The notes under the pieces were generated by a model. That model searched no databases. It was not told the origin of the DNA and saw nothing but the letters and a program-made list of their open reading frames with translations. DNA of 64,000 bases from Roseicyclus persicicus (GTDB lineage Bacteria > Pseudomonadota > Alphaproteobacteria > Rhodobacterales > Rhodobacteraceae). The position numbers and the translations under genes were made by a program. Below, piece by piece: positions 53,539-62,346 of the stretch (its first letter is position 1; each line of letters opens with the position of its first letter). Where the stretch lies: NCBI RefSeq assembly GCF_012395815.1, contig NZ_JAAZQQ010000002.1, forward strand, positions 682,001-746,000, written 5' to 3'.

Positions 53539-54456
53539 TCAGGCGTCCTCGGGCCCGGGCGCGGGCGCGGCGAAGTATTTCGCCTGACGGTCCGGTTTCC
53601 AGCGGCGGTGCACCCAGAACCACTGGCCGGGCCGGGCGCGCACGCGGGCCGACAGGCTGTCGTTCAGGGCCTTGGTCATGGTGCGGGCGTCCGAGGGCGG
53701 GATCGGCGCCTCGACCGTCACGTCGAAGTCGAGCCCGTTCTCCTGCCGCTCGGCATAGATCGGCACCAGCAGCGCGTCGTATTTCAGCGCCATCTCGCCC
53801 GCCGACAGCACCGTGGGCGCGGGCTTGCCCAGGAAATCCAGAAGCTCGCCATCGGCGAAATACTGGTCGATCAGGATCGCGCCCTGGCCGCCGTCGCGCA
53901 GGTTCCTGACGAAGCCCGCAAGGCCGCGGCGGTCGCGGGCGAAGGCGGGGCCGCCCACGCCCTCGACCGAGGCGATGTAATGGGCGTTGGAATAGGGGTT
54001 GTTCATCAGCCGGTAGAGCCCGCCCATGGCATAGCCGCGCACGTTCATCGCGGCGCGGGCGGCCTGGTAGTTGCCGTAATGCCCCGAGACGAACAGGATC
54101 GGGCGGCCGGCGGCGCGGGCCTCCTCGCAGGGGCCGAGGCCCGGGCCGCGGGGCTGCCAGCGGGCGGCGCGGGCCAGCTGGTCGGCGGTGGAATAGTTCT
54201 CGATCAGCACGCGGCCGAAATTGTCGAGCACGGCGTCGGCGACGCGGCGGCGCTCGGGCGCGGGCATCTCGGGGAAGATGTAGGCCAGCTGCGCCATCGC
54301 GCGCCTGCGGAACCCGGTGACGCCGCCGAGCGCCCGGAGCGCCCGGCCCATCATCGGCACGCGGGTCTCGTAGGGCAGGCGCAGCGCCGTCCACAGCAGC
54401 CCGCGGGCGATGCGGTCGACCGTCCAGTCGAGCCAGAGGCGGCGGGGTTTCGGCAT
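53539..54456 (-). CDS. LpxL-like lysophospholipid acyltransferase with altered HX4D motif
   Basis: A 305-residue member of the LpxL/HtrB-type acyltransferase family, which adds secondary acyl chains to lipid A. DNFGRVLIENYSTADQLARA, GLYRLMNNPYSNAHYI and GAILIDQYFADGELLDFLGK are in place. In the catalytic motif the His (126) is present in SGHYGNYQAAR, but the acidic residue five positions on is Gln131 instead of Glu/Asp. This could weaken or change activity. The C-terminal WFWVHRRWKP is typical. A DMT transporter gene precedes it on the same strand. Confidence 0.85.
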   Translation of the reverse strand: MPKPRRLWLDWTVDRIARGLLWTALRLPYETRVPMMGRALRALGGVTGFRRRAMAQLAYIFPEMPAPERRRVADAVLDNFGRVLIENYSTADQLARAARWQPRGPGLGPCEEARAAGRPILFVSGHYGNYQAARAAMNVRGYAMGGLYRLMNNPYSNAHYIASVEGVGGPAFARDRRGLAGFVRNLRDGGQGAILIDQYFADGELLDFLGKPAPTVLSAGEMALKYDALLVPIYAERQENGLDFDVTVEAPIPPSDARTMTKALNDSLSARVRARPGQWFWVHRRWKPDRQAKYFAAPAPGPEDA

Positions 54457-54489
54457 CCGGTCCTTCGGGCGGTTCGTCTCGGCGCGCGG

Positions 54490-55365
54490 TCAGGCCGCGG
54501 CGCTGGCGCGGGCCCGGGTCTCGCGGTGCCAGACATAGACGCCCGCCCCCACGATCACAAGCGCACCGACCAGCGTCCAGCCGTCGGGCACCTCGTCGAA
54601 GGCGACAAGGCCCCACACCGTGGCGAACACCACGCCGGCATAACCGAAGGGGGCGACCGCACCGGCCTCGGCCAGCGTGAGCGACCGGATCAGCAGGAAC
54701 TGGCCCAGCGCCCCGGTGGCCCCGAGGGCGAGGAAGATCAGCGTGTCGGAGGGGGCAGGGGGCTGCCAGACGGGAATGGTCAGAAGGCTGGCGGCCACTG
54801 TGCCGATGATCGCGGTGTAGAGGAACGAGGTCAGGATCGGCTCGTCCCGGCCCAGGAACCGCGTGGTCAGCGCGTAGGAGGCGTAGAACACGCCCCCCAG
54901 CAGCGGCAGGAGCGCGGACAGGGTGAAGATGTCCGACCCCGGCCGGATCACGATCAGCGCGCCGGTCAGCGCCGCGGCGATGCCGAACAGGCGCCGCGGC
55001 CCCAGCGGCTCGCGCAGCAGGAGCGCGGCGCCCAGCGTCAGGATGACCGGGTGCACCTGCATCACGGCGGTCGCCGCCGCGATGTCCATGACGCTGATCG
55101 CGGTGAAGAAGGACAGCGTGGCCGCGAACAGGAAGCCCGAGCGCAGGAGTTGCAGCCCCACCCGCCGCGTGCGCAGGAGCGGCCCCAGCCGCGGGGCGAG
55201 GATGATGGCGACCACCAGCATCATGCCGGCATAGCGCGCCCAGACCACCTGCATCGGCGCGTAGCGCTGCATCAGCATCTTGGCGGTGGCGTCCATCGCC
55301 GAAAACAGGAAGATCGCGCCGAGCATCAGCACGATGCCCTGCGCGGTCGGGCTGAGGCGGGACAA
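54490..55365 (-). CDS. DMT family transporter (two EamA domains)
   Basis: A 291-residue membrane protein with ten predicted helices in two repeats (LMLGAIFLFSAMDATAKMLM, and LIFLALGATGALGQFLLIRS). EamA transporters export metabolites of many kinds; the substrate is unknown. No ATG or GTG is suitable; TTG at 55365, five bases after the stop of the preceding gene, gives MSRLSPTAQGIVLM and is used here. Translationally close to the TIGR01244 gene. Confidence 0.85.
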   Translation of the reverse strand: MSRLSPTAQGIVLMLGAIFLFSAMDATAKMLMQRYAPMQVVWARYAGMMLVVAIILAPRLGPLLRTRRVGLQLLRSGFLFAATLSFFTAISVMDIAAATAVMQVHPVILTLGAALLLREPLGPRRLFGIAAALTGALIVIRPGSDIFTLSALLPLLGGVFYASYALTTRFLGRDEPILTSFLYTAIIGTVAASLLTIPVWQPPAPSDTLIFLALGATGALGQFLLIRSLTLAEAGAVAPFGYAGVVFATVWGLVAFDEVPDGWTLVGALVIVGAGVYVWHRETRARASAAA

Positions 55366-55370
55366 GCGGG

Positions 55371-55802
55371 TCAGCCCTTGCGGGCCGCCAGCGCCTCGAT
55401 CTGCGGGCGGAGCCACTCCAGCTGGTAGCCCCATTTCTCGCCGCGGGCGATGATCTCGTCGGTGGGCATCTCGCCGGCCATGCCCAGCGCCCAGACGATG
55501 GTCGACCGGTTGCCCGACGCGCAGTAGGCGACCACCGGCCCCTCGGCAGCGTCGATCGCGTCGGCCTGTTCCTCGACGTTGCCCATGGTCAGCTGGCCGC
55601 CCACCACCGGGTTGAACACGAAGTGCAGCCCCGCGGCCTCGGCGGCGGCCTGCATCGCGGCGGCCTGCAGGGGCGGCGGGTTCTCGGCGTCGGGGCGGTT
55701 GCAGATCACGGTGGTCACGCCCGCGGCGGCCAGCGCGGCCATGTCGCCGGGCTCCATCTGCGGGCTGACGCTGTAGCTGTCGGTGATCTGGCGCAGGGTC
55801 AT
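55371..55802 (-). CDS. TIGR01244 family sulfur transferase/phosphatase
   Basis: A 143-residue cysteine-phosphatase-fold protein. VVAYCASGNRSTIVWAL holds Cys94 and Arg99, and GVTTVICNRPDAE is the family start. Related domains (BLH-type) act near sulfide detoxification, and stand-alone copies are annotated as TIGR01244 sulfur transferases; the reaction is uncertain. It precedes the transporter gene by five bases. Confidence 0.88.
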   Translation of the reverse strand: MTLRQITDSYSVSPQMEPGDMAALAAAGVTTVICNRPDAENPPPLQAAAMQAAAEAAGLHFVFNPVVGGQLTMGNVEEQADAIDAAEGPVVAYCASGNRSTIVWALGMAGEMPTDEIIARGEKWGYQLEWLRPQIEALAARKG

Positions 55803-55968
55803 CGGCGGGGTCCTCCGGGGGGCTTTGGCTCGCGCCGCACCATGCCGCAGCCGCGCGCCGAGGGAAAGGCCACGTTGATGCAGGTCAAGGTCCGACGCGC
55901 CGCGGCGCTGCTAGAGTCGCGGGGAGGGTTGCGCCCCGTGCGCCGTCCCGCCGGAAGAGGAGACCGAC

Positions 55969-56286
55969 ATGACCGATCTTGCCATCCGCCGCGCCCAGCT
56001 CGAGGACCGGTTGGCCTTCCTCGACGCGCGCCTGCACGAGATCGACGCCGAACTGGACAGCCACCAGTCGAAGGACTGGGAGGAACTGGCGACCGAACGC
56101 GAGGGCGACGAGGTGCTGGAGCGGCTGGGCCAGTCGGGCCAGTCGGAGATCGCGCAGATCCGCGCGGCGCTGGCGCGGATGGACGCGGGCGAGTATGGTG
56201 TCTGCGTGACGTGCGGCGCCGACATCTCGGAGGAGCGGCTCGACCTGTTGCCCTACACCCCGTTCTGCCGGAGCTGCGCCCGCTAG
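55969..56286 (+). CDS. DksA/TraR C4-type zinc finger protein
   Basis: A 105-residue protein with an N-terminal coiled coil (QLEDRLAFLDARLHEIDAEL) and the C4 finger C-VTC ... CRSC (GVCVTCGADISEERL ... PFCRSCAR). DksA-type proteins enter the RNA polymerase secondary channel. The usual two-Asp tip of DksA is not clearly present, so it may be a TraR-like relative. GAGGAG precedes the ATG. Two small genes follow. Confidence 0.9.
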   Translation: MTDLAIRRAQLEDRLAFLDARLHEIDAELDSHQSKDWEELATEREGDEVLERLGQSGQSEIAQIRAALARMDAGEYGVCVTCGADISEERLDLLPYTPFCRSCAR

Positions 56287-56325
56287 CCGCCGCCCCCGCA
56301 TCGCCCCTCTGAAGGAGGTGGGCCG

Positions 56326-56568
56326 ATGACGAAACCTGCCCACAGACCCGACATGACCCGCGCCATCGAGGCCCTGCTGGCCTCGCCCCATGCGGGCCGC
56401 GCCGTGGCGCAGGCGCTGACCGACAACGCGGCCGACTGGCAGGCGCGAATGCTGATCGCCGAGATGCGGGCCCGCCGCGCCCGCCGCGCCTACGACCTCG
56501 AGGTCGACGGTGCCGACGACGCCCGGCAGTCCGGCCTCGCGCCCTCGCCCTGGGCGCGGGCGAACTGA
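56326..56568 (+). CDS. 80-residue hypothetical protein
   Basis: No family recognised. MTKPAHRPDMTRAIEALLAS, a helical middle with MLIAEMRARRARRAYDL, and an end SPWARAN. Strong GAAGGAGG before the ATG supports expression. Cytoplasmic, mostly helical. Confidence 0.65.
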   Translation: MTKPAHRPDMTRAIEALLASPHAGRAVAQALTDNAADWQARMLIAEMRARRARRAYDLEVDGADDARQSGLAPSPWARAN

Positions 56569-56604
56569 CCGACGGACACGAGCAACACGGAGGATGAGAG
56601 GCGA

Positions 56605-56793
56605 ATGACCCAGACCGATCCGAAGCCGGCCCGTAAGGCCCACACCGAACTGCGCCGCGGCAAGCGGGACGAGCCCGAGGCCGCCCCCGCCGCGCCTGCC
56701 ACCCCGAAGCTGCAGCCGCGCACCTCGGCCGAGACGCTGGCCAAGACGCTGGAGGACGGCGCCGACGACCTGTTCAACGACATGCCGGTCTAG
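56605..56793 (+). CDS. 62-residue hypothetical protein
   Basis: A basic N-terminal half (KPARKAHTELRRGKRDEPEA), an Ala/Pro linker and an acidic end (ETLAKTLEDGADDLFNDMPV). No domain known; charge pattern suggests nucleic-acid or protein contact, an inference. GAGAGG lies before the ATG. It converges with pdxA. Confidence 0.6.
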   Translation: MTQTDPKPARKAHTELRRGKRDEPEAAPAAPATPKLQPRTSAETLAKTLEDGADDLFNDMPV

Positions 56794-56802
56794 GCTGCGG
56801 GC

Positions 56803-57786
56803 TCAGGCCGCGCGGCGGGCCTCGGCCATCTCGCGCGCCATCTGCAGCGCGGCGATGAAGCTGGTGGGGTCCGCCCGGCCGGTGCCCGCGATGTCGAAGG
56901 CGGTGCCGTGGTCGGGCGAGGTGCGGATGAAGGGCAACCCCAGCGTCACGTTCACGCCGCCGGCGAAGTCGATGGTCTTGATCGGGATCAGCGCCTGGTC
57001 GTGGTACATGGCCACGGCCGCGTCATAGCCCGCCCGCGCGGCGGCATGGAACATCGTGTCGGCCGAATGCGGGCCGGTCAGGCCCAGCCCCTCGGCCCTG
57101 AGCGCGGCGATCACGGGGGCGATCAGCTCGATCTCCTCGCGGCCCATGGCGCCGCCCTCGCCGGCGTGGGGGTTCAGACCGGCCACGGCGATGCGCGGGC
57201 TTTCCACCCCGAAATCCCGCCGCAGGCTCGCCTCGGTGATGCGGATCGTGTCGCGCAGGAGCTCGGCCGTCAGCGCGGCAGGCACCTCGGCCAGCGGGAT
57301 GTGGATGGTCGTGGGCACCACGCGCAGCTCGGGGCAGGCCAGCATCATCACCACCCGGTCCACGCCCGCCAGATGGGCGAGGTACTCGGTATGGCCCGGA
57401 AACCGGAAGCCGGCCCCGTCCTTCAGCGCCTTCTTGTGGATCGGCAGCGTGGTCAGCGCCGCCGCCTCGCCGCGCGTCACCAGCTCGACGCCGCGGGCGA
57501 TGGCCTCGATCACCGCGGCGGCGTTCGCGGGTTCGGGGCGGCCCGGGGTGGCCGGGGCGGGGAAGGGGTGGTTGAGGACCGGCAGGCCGGTCAGCGCGGC
57601 ATGGGCGGCGTCGGCGGGCCGGGCGATGGGCACCGGCCGCACGCCGAGGCCCGACAGGTGCGCGGGGTCGCCGATGACGAAGAAGGGCAGGCGCGCCCCC
57701 AGCCGTTCCCAGGCCTTGGCCGCGATCTCGGGGCCGACGCCGGCCGGTTCCCCGATGGTGACGGCGATCGGGGCCGGGCCGCTCAT
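56803..57786 (-). CDS. pdxA: 4-hydroxythreonine-4-phosphate dehydrogenase
   Basis: A 327-residue NAD-dependent enzyme of pyridoxal phosphate synthesis. PIAVTIGEPAGVGPEIAAKA, LNPHAGEGGAMGREEIELI and GPHSADTMFHAAARAGYDA are the metal- and substrate-binding parts; FIRTSPDHGTAFDIAGTG ends the domain. It overlaps the surA stop by 4 bp; in alphaproteobacteria the order lptD-surA-pdxA-ksgA is common. Confidence 0.96.
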   Translation of the reverse strand: MSGPAPIAVTIGEPAGVGPEIAAKAWERLGARLPFFVIGDPAHLSGLGVRPVPIARPADAAHAALTGLPVLNHPFPAPATPGRPEPANAAAVIEAIARGVELVTRGEAAALTTLPIHKKALKDGAGFRFPGHTEYLAHLAGVDRVVMMLACPELRVVPTTIHIPLAEVPAALTAELLRDTIRITEASLRRDFGVESPRIAVAGLNPHAGEGGAMGREEIELIAPVIAALRAEGLGLTGPHSADTMFHAAARAGYDAAVAMYHDQALIPIKTIDFAGGVNVTLGLPFIRTSPDHGTAFDIAGTGRADPTSFIAALQMAREMAEARRAA

Positions 57787-59033
57787 TCGTAGGCGATGAT
57801 CGCGTCAGCGCGCAGCTCTTCCAGCAGCGCGTCGGCATAGCGCTGCAGGGCCTGGACATAGACCTGCTGGCGCACCGCCTCGAGGCCGGCCTCGGGCTCG
57901 GCGACGGTGCGGGCGCAGAGCATCACCGCCAGCGTCGTGGCGCCGCCGTTGCGGGTCACGTCGAAGCTGATCTCGCCGGGGTCGAGCGCGGCCAGCGCCA
58001 TGGCGATGTCGCCCGGGATCGCGCCGAGCGGCTGGTCGACCCGCTCGAAGCTGCCGGCCGGCCGCTGGCCGTAGAGGTCGTCGCAGACGTCGATCTCGGC
58101 GCGCAGCGCGGCGGCGGCGGCCGCGCCTTCCTCGGTCGCGCGCGAGGGCAGGGCCACGGTGGCGTAGTCGACCGAGGTCACGGTCGGCCCGCGAAAGGCG
58201 CCCTCGGACAGGCCGCGCATCTGGAAGATGGCGATGGCGGGCCCGAGCGGGACCGGCCCGTAGGTCTCGCCATAGGCCAGCAGGACCATGTCCTCGCGCA
58301 GGTTCGGCGGCACCGCGTTCAGCGGGCGCCAGCCGGTCAGGCCGTCGTCCTCGCGGGTGGAGGCGGCGGAAAAGCGGCGGGCAGCCTCGGAGAAGTCGTC
58401 GACGTTGAAGTTCAGGTCGGCGGCGGCCTGGGTGAGGTCGGCGCGCAGCGACTCCTGGTTCTCGGGGGTGACCGGGATCACGATCTCGGCCAGCAGGATC
58501 TGTGCCCCCTCCAGCCGCGGCGTGTAGGCCAGCGCGGCCTCGACCGCGGCGTCGGTGACCTGCGCCCGGGCGCGGGTGCCGAAGCGGGTCTGGACCACGT
58601 TGCGCCAGGAGATGCCGTTGGCCACGAAGTCGCGGAAGGTCTCGGGCGCGACGCCCTCCTCGCCGATGGCGCGCAGGAACTGCTCGGGGCCCATGTCGGC
58701 GCGGGCGGCGAACTCGACGACGCCGGCCTCGATCTCCTCGGGGGTGGCGACCACGCCCATGCGGCGGGCCTCCTGCACCTGCAGGCGCTCGTTCACCAGC
58801 GTCTCCAGCGCCTCGGCGCGAAGGTCGCCGGGGGTGCGCACCACCTCGAGGAACAGGGCGCGCTGGTCGACCTCGTACCAGGTGACGATGCCGTCGTTGA
58901 TCCGCACCGCGGCCGAGAAGGGCGACTGCGCCGTTGCCGGCCCGGCGCCCGCCAGCATGGCGAGCCCCAGGGGCAGCGCCAGCGCAAGGGCGCGCAGGCG
59001 GCGGCGGATCGGGGTCTGGGATGTCTCGGTCAT
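57783..59033 (-). CDS. surA: Periplasmic SurA-type chaperone/peptidyl-prolyl isomerase
   Basis: A 416-residue exported protein that assists outer-membrane protein assembly. A signal peptide (RRLRALALALPLGLAMLAGA ... ATAQ) is followed by the SurA N-terminal domain (AVRINDGIVTWYEVDQRALF, RAEALETLVNERLQVQEARR) and a parvulin-like PPIase domain (FSEAARRFSAASTREDDGLT). Two ATGs are in frame (59072 and 59033); the second gives a normal signal peptide. It lies between lptD and pdxA. Confidence 0.88.
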   Translation of the reverse strand: MTETSQTPIRRRLRALALALPLGLAMLAGAGPATAQSPFSAAVRINDGIVTWYEVDQRALFLEVVRTPGDLRAEALETLVNERLQVQEARRMGVVATPEEIEAGVVEFAARADMGPEQFLRAIGEEGVAPETFRDFVANGISWRNVVQTRFGTRARAQVTDAAVEAALAYTPRLEGAQILLAEIVIPVTPENQESLRADLTQAAADLNFNVDDFSEAARRFSAASTREDDGLTGWRPLNAVPPNLREDMVLLAYGETYGPVPLGPAIAIFQMRGLSEGAFRGPTVTSVDYATVALPSRATEEGAAAAAALRAEIDVCDDLYGQRPAGSFERVDQPLGAIPGDIAMALAALDPGEISFDVTRNGGATTLAVMLCARTVAEPEAGLEAVRQQVYVQALQRYADALLEELRADAIIAYE

Positions 59034-59110
59034 CGCGTCTGTCGTCCGGTCTGCTCTGGGGCGGGCTGTCATGGTCTGGTGTCCCCCTGTCCCTCTTTTG
59101 GCCCGAAGCC

Positions 59111-61255
59111 CTAGCGAAGGCAACTGCGCGTGTGGCTGCGCCCGCCGCGCTGGGCGCCGAAGCCGTTCAGCGACACGGTGAAGCCGACCTCGGTGGCGGG
59201 GGTGAGGGTGGTGGAGGTGGTGTAGCGCCGCGCGACGGAGAATTCCATGTCGACGCATTCATTGGCATAGGCGACGGCGAGGCCCGCCCGGGTCGGCGCG
59301 TTCTCGACGAAGTCGTAGCGCCAGTTGGCCGAGGCGAGCCAGCCCGCGCGGATCTCGTATTCGGCGTCGAGCGCCCATTCGGCCATGTCGAGCGGCCGGT
59401 CCTCGGCCGGGTCGGCGGCGAGCCAGGTGTAGCTGGTCTCGAGCGCGTGGCGGTCGCCCTGCCAGCCCAGCGACAGCTCGTTCGAGGTGAAATCCAGCGC
59501 GGAATCGAACAGCGCCCGGTTGATGACGCGCCAGCGGTCGCCCTGGCTGAAATGGGTGGCCAGCAGGTAGTCCGAGCGGATCCCGTCGAGGCCCGAGCCG
59601 GACGTGAACTGGCCCGTGTCCGTCTCGCGCAGCACCAGCCCGGCCGCGACGCCCAGCGACCAGCCCAGCGTGTCGGTGCGGGTGTAGCCGAAGCCGATGC
59701 TGGCGCGCAGGCCGGTCTCGCGCTGGTCGGCGCCGGGAAAGCGGTCGAGCGCGAGGAGGTTGGCCTCGTCGAACTCCACGATCCGGCTGTCCTCGGCCGG
59801 CACGGCGTCGCCCGAGACATCGGACCAGGCCAGCTGCACCACGGGCTCGATCAGGTGCGTGACGCCGCCCGCGGTGCTGCGGGCGAGCGGGTAGCGCAGC
59901 TCGACGCCCAGGACGGGCGCGACGCGGGTGCGGGTGCCGTCGAAGGCGGGGTCCTGCCAGGTGTTGTAGATGTCGGCGTAGAGCGCCCCCTCGACCGCCA
60001 TCAGCAGGCCGCCCGGCAGCACCGTGTCGCGGCGCCAGTCGAGGAACCCCGACAGCCGCGCCACGTCGCGCCCGTCGAAGCCGTCGGCGTCGGACAGCCG
60101 CGCGTAGCCGAAGGCCTCGAGCCCCACCGTCGCGATGCCGCCGATCGCGCCCGGCACGAAGCGGCGGGTGATCTCGGCATTCAGGACCTGGGTCGGCAGC
60201 GTCTCGTTGTCGTCGCCCTCGCGCAGCGACACGTAGGAGGTGGCGCCGATCTCGACATACTGGTCGCGGGTCGCCCGGCTGGCGCGGACGTAGCTTTCCA
60301 GCAGGTCGGGGTCGGGGAAACCGTAGGTGGTCAGGTAGCCGCGGTCGGTGACGCCCTGCAGCGCGAAGTCGAGCCGGTAGCCGCGGGGCAGGTCGAAGGC
60401 GCCCGCGGCAAAGAGATAGCCGCGCTGGTCCTCGGTCGTCATGTCGTCGCGGCTGAGCGCGCCCTGCACCTCGATCTCCCCGCCGCGGAAGGCCTGGCGG
60501 TAGCGCAGTTCCACCGTGTCGGTCGCGCCGGCGCCGATCCAGGGCACAAGGGTCAGGTCCGCGTGGTCGCCCAGCGTGATGAAATAGGGCAGGCGCAGGT
60601 GGGTGCCGGTGTCGTCGTTCGCGCGCAGCGACGGCGTCAGCAGGCCGGTCGCGCGCTCCAGCGTCGGGTCGGGCAGGCGCATCCGCGGCACCCAGGCGAC
60701 CGGCACGCCCATCACCCGGAACGAGGCGTTGTCGAAGTAGAGCTGCCGCTCCTGCTGGTCGTGGATCACGCGCTGCGCCCGGATTTCCCACAGCGGCACG
60801 GGGCGGTCGGCGCAGACCTCGCAGGACGACGCGACGCCCTGGTAGAGCTGGGTGTAGCGGCCGTCCGAGCGCTCGATCTCTGTGGCGGCGATCTGCAGCT
60901 GGCGGTCGAGCACCAGCCGGGCCGAGCGCAGGACGCCGTTCTGCAGGTCGGCCGACAGCTCGGCGAACTCGGCGAAGACGACCGTGCGGCCGCTTTCCTC
61001 GGTCAGCGTGATCGGGCCCGTGACCTGCACCGTGTCGGTCGCGCCGTCGTAGACCACGGCCGCGGCGCGCAGCCGGGCGCCCTGGTAGAAGATCTCGACG
61101 CTGCCGGTGGCGCGGATGACCTGGCTGCCCTGCTCGAAGCGGATCGCGTCGGCGATCAGCGTGGCGGGCGGCTGCGTCTGCTGGCCGCCCGCGGGCAGGG
61201 CCAGCGCAAGCACCGTCAGCGCGGCGGCGGCGAGGCGGAGGGGGGCGCGCGTCAT
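59111..61255 (-). CDS. lptD: LPS assembly outer-membrane protein LptD
   Basis: A 714-residue outer-membrane barrel that inserts LPS. Signal peptide to about residue 22, then the N-terminal OstA/jellyroll (ADAIRFEQGSQVIRATGSVE), then the barrel with Y-rich strands. Cysteines CEVC in VASSCEVCADRPVPLWEIRA and the final SCLR are where disulfides form. ATG overlaps the lptG stop by 4 bp. The order lptF-lptG-lptD-surA-pdxA forms one unit. Confidence 0.95.
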   Translation of the reverse strand: MTRAPLRLAAAALTVLALALPAGGQQTQPPATLIADAIRFEQGSQVIRATGSVEIFYQGARLRAAAVVYDGATDTVQVTGPITLTEESGRTVVFAEFAELSADLQNGVLRSARLVLDRQLQIAATEIERSDGRYTQLYQGVASSCEVCADRPVPLWEIRAQRVIHDQQERQLYFDNASFRVMGVPVAWVPRMRLPDPTLERATGLLTPSLRANDDTGTHLRLPYFITLGDHADLTLVPWIGAGATDTVELRYRQAFRGGEIEVQGALSRDDMTTEDQRGYLFAAGAFDLPRGYRLDFALQGVTDRGYLTTYGFPDPDLLESYVRASRATRDQYVEIGATSYVSLREGDDNETLPTQVLNAEITRRFVPGAIGGIATVGLEAFGYARLSDADGFDGRDVARLSGFLDWRRDTVLPGGLLMAVEGALYADIYNTWQDPAFDGTRTRVAPVLGVELRYPLARSTAGGVTHLIEPVVQLAWSDVSGDAVPAEDSRIVEFDEANLLALDRFPGADQRETGLRASIGFGYTRTDTLGWSLGVAAGLVLRETDTGQFTSGSGLDGIRSDYLLATHFSQGDRWRVINRALFDSALDFTSNELSLGWQGDRHALETSYTWLAADPAEDRPLDMAEWALDAEYEIRAGWLASANWRYDFVENAPTRAGLAVAYANECVDMEFSVARRYTTSTTLTPATEVGFTVSLNGFGAQRGGRSHTRSCLR

Positions 61256-62346
61256 CCGTCCTCCGTGTGCAAAAGCAGGCCCACGGCCATCAGGATCGCG
61301 GCGACCGGGGGCGTCCAGGCCACCAGCGCGACGGGCAGCTGCCCGGTCTCGCCCAGCACCTGCGCGAAGGAGCGGATGAAGAACACCCCGAAGCCCAGCA
61401 GGATCGCCGCCAGCACCATCACCCCGGTCTTGCCGAAGCGGGTGTGGCGCATGGTGAACACCGCCCCGATCAGCACCATCGCGGCCAGCATCAGCGGCGA
61501 GGACAGTTCCGACTGCAGCCAGACCCGGTGCTGGAGCCCGGCAAAGCCCGCCTGGTTCAGCTGCGCGATGAAGCCCGGCAGCTCGTAGATCGGCACCGTC
61601 TCGGGCTTGCCGAAGCTGTCGCGGATCTGCTCCCGCGTCAGGGTCGAGGGCAGCGTCAGGGTCTCGAAGGCCTCGACCGCGGCCTCGGGGTTGCCGGCGC
61701 CCGCCAGCGGCCAGCGCCGCGCGCCGCTCAGCTCCCAGGCGCCGTCGACCAGCAGCGCCTGCCGGGCGGTCAGGCGGGTGACGATGCGGCCCTCGGCGTC
61801 GAACTGGAAGAAGCTCGCGTCGAACAGGTGCGTGCCGTCGGAATTGGTCGCGCCGGCGCGGATCACGGTCTGCTCGGTCGGCGTGCCCTGCCGCAGCCAC
61901 AGCCCCTCGGACGTGACCGAGACCGTCCGCTCCTCGGCGCCGAGATAGCGGGCGGTGCGCAGGTCGACCTGCGCCTCGGTGGTGGCGACGATGGGGTTCA
62001 GGACCGCCACCGCCAGCGCGCCGAACAGGAACGCCACCAGCACCGGCGAGGCCGCCGCCCTGAGCGCCGACCGCCCCGAGGCGCGGATCACCACCAGCTC
62101 GGACGTCCGCGCCAGCCCGAGGAACAGCAGCAGCGTCGCCAGCAGCACGAACAGCGGGATCATCTCGTAGAGCGCGCCGGGCAGGTTCAGCAGCGCCAGC
62201 TCCGCCACCGGCCCGAGGCCCTGGTCGGGGCCGATGGTGCGCAGCTGCTCGGCCATGTCGATGGGCAGCAGGATCGCCACGAACACCGCCGTCACGATCC
62301 CCAGCGCGCGCAGGAAGCGGCGGGCGATGTAGAGGTGCAGGATCAT
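61252..62346 (-). CDS. lptG: LPS export ABC transporter permease LptG
   Basis: A 364-residue permease with six predicted helices, three before and three after a periplasmic beta-jellyroll. LHLYIARRFLRALGIVTAVF, LNLPGALYEMIPLFVLLATL and LARTSELVVIRASGRSALRA are the N-terminal and coupling regions. With LptF and LptB it extracts LPS from the inner membrane. Overlaps lptF and lptD by 4 bp each. Confidence 0.95.
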   Translation of the reverse strand: MILHLYIARRFLRALGIVTAVFVAILLPIDMAEQLRTIGPDQGLGPVAELALLNLPGALYEMIPLFVLLATLLLFLGLARTSELVVIRASGRSALRAAASPVLVAFLFGALAVAVLNPIVATTEAQVDLRTARYLGAEERTVSVTSEGLWLRQGTPTEQTVIRAGATNSDGTHLFDASFFQFDAEGRIVTRLTARQALLVDGAWELSGARRWPLAGAGNPEAAVEAFETLTLPSTLTREQIRDSFGKPETVPIYELPGFIAQLNQAGFAGLQHRVWLQSELSSPLMLAAMVLIGAVFTMRHTRFGKTGVMVLAAILLGFGVFFIRSFAQVLGETGQLPVALVAWTPPVAAILMAVGLLLHTEDG

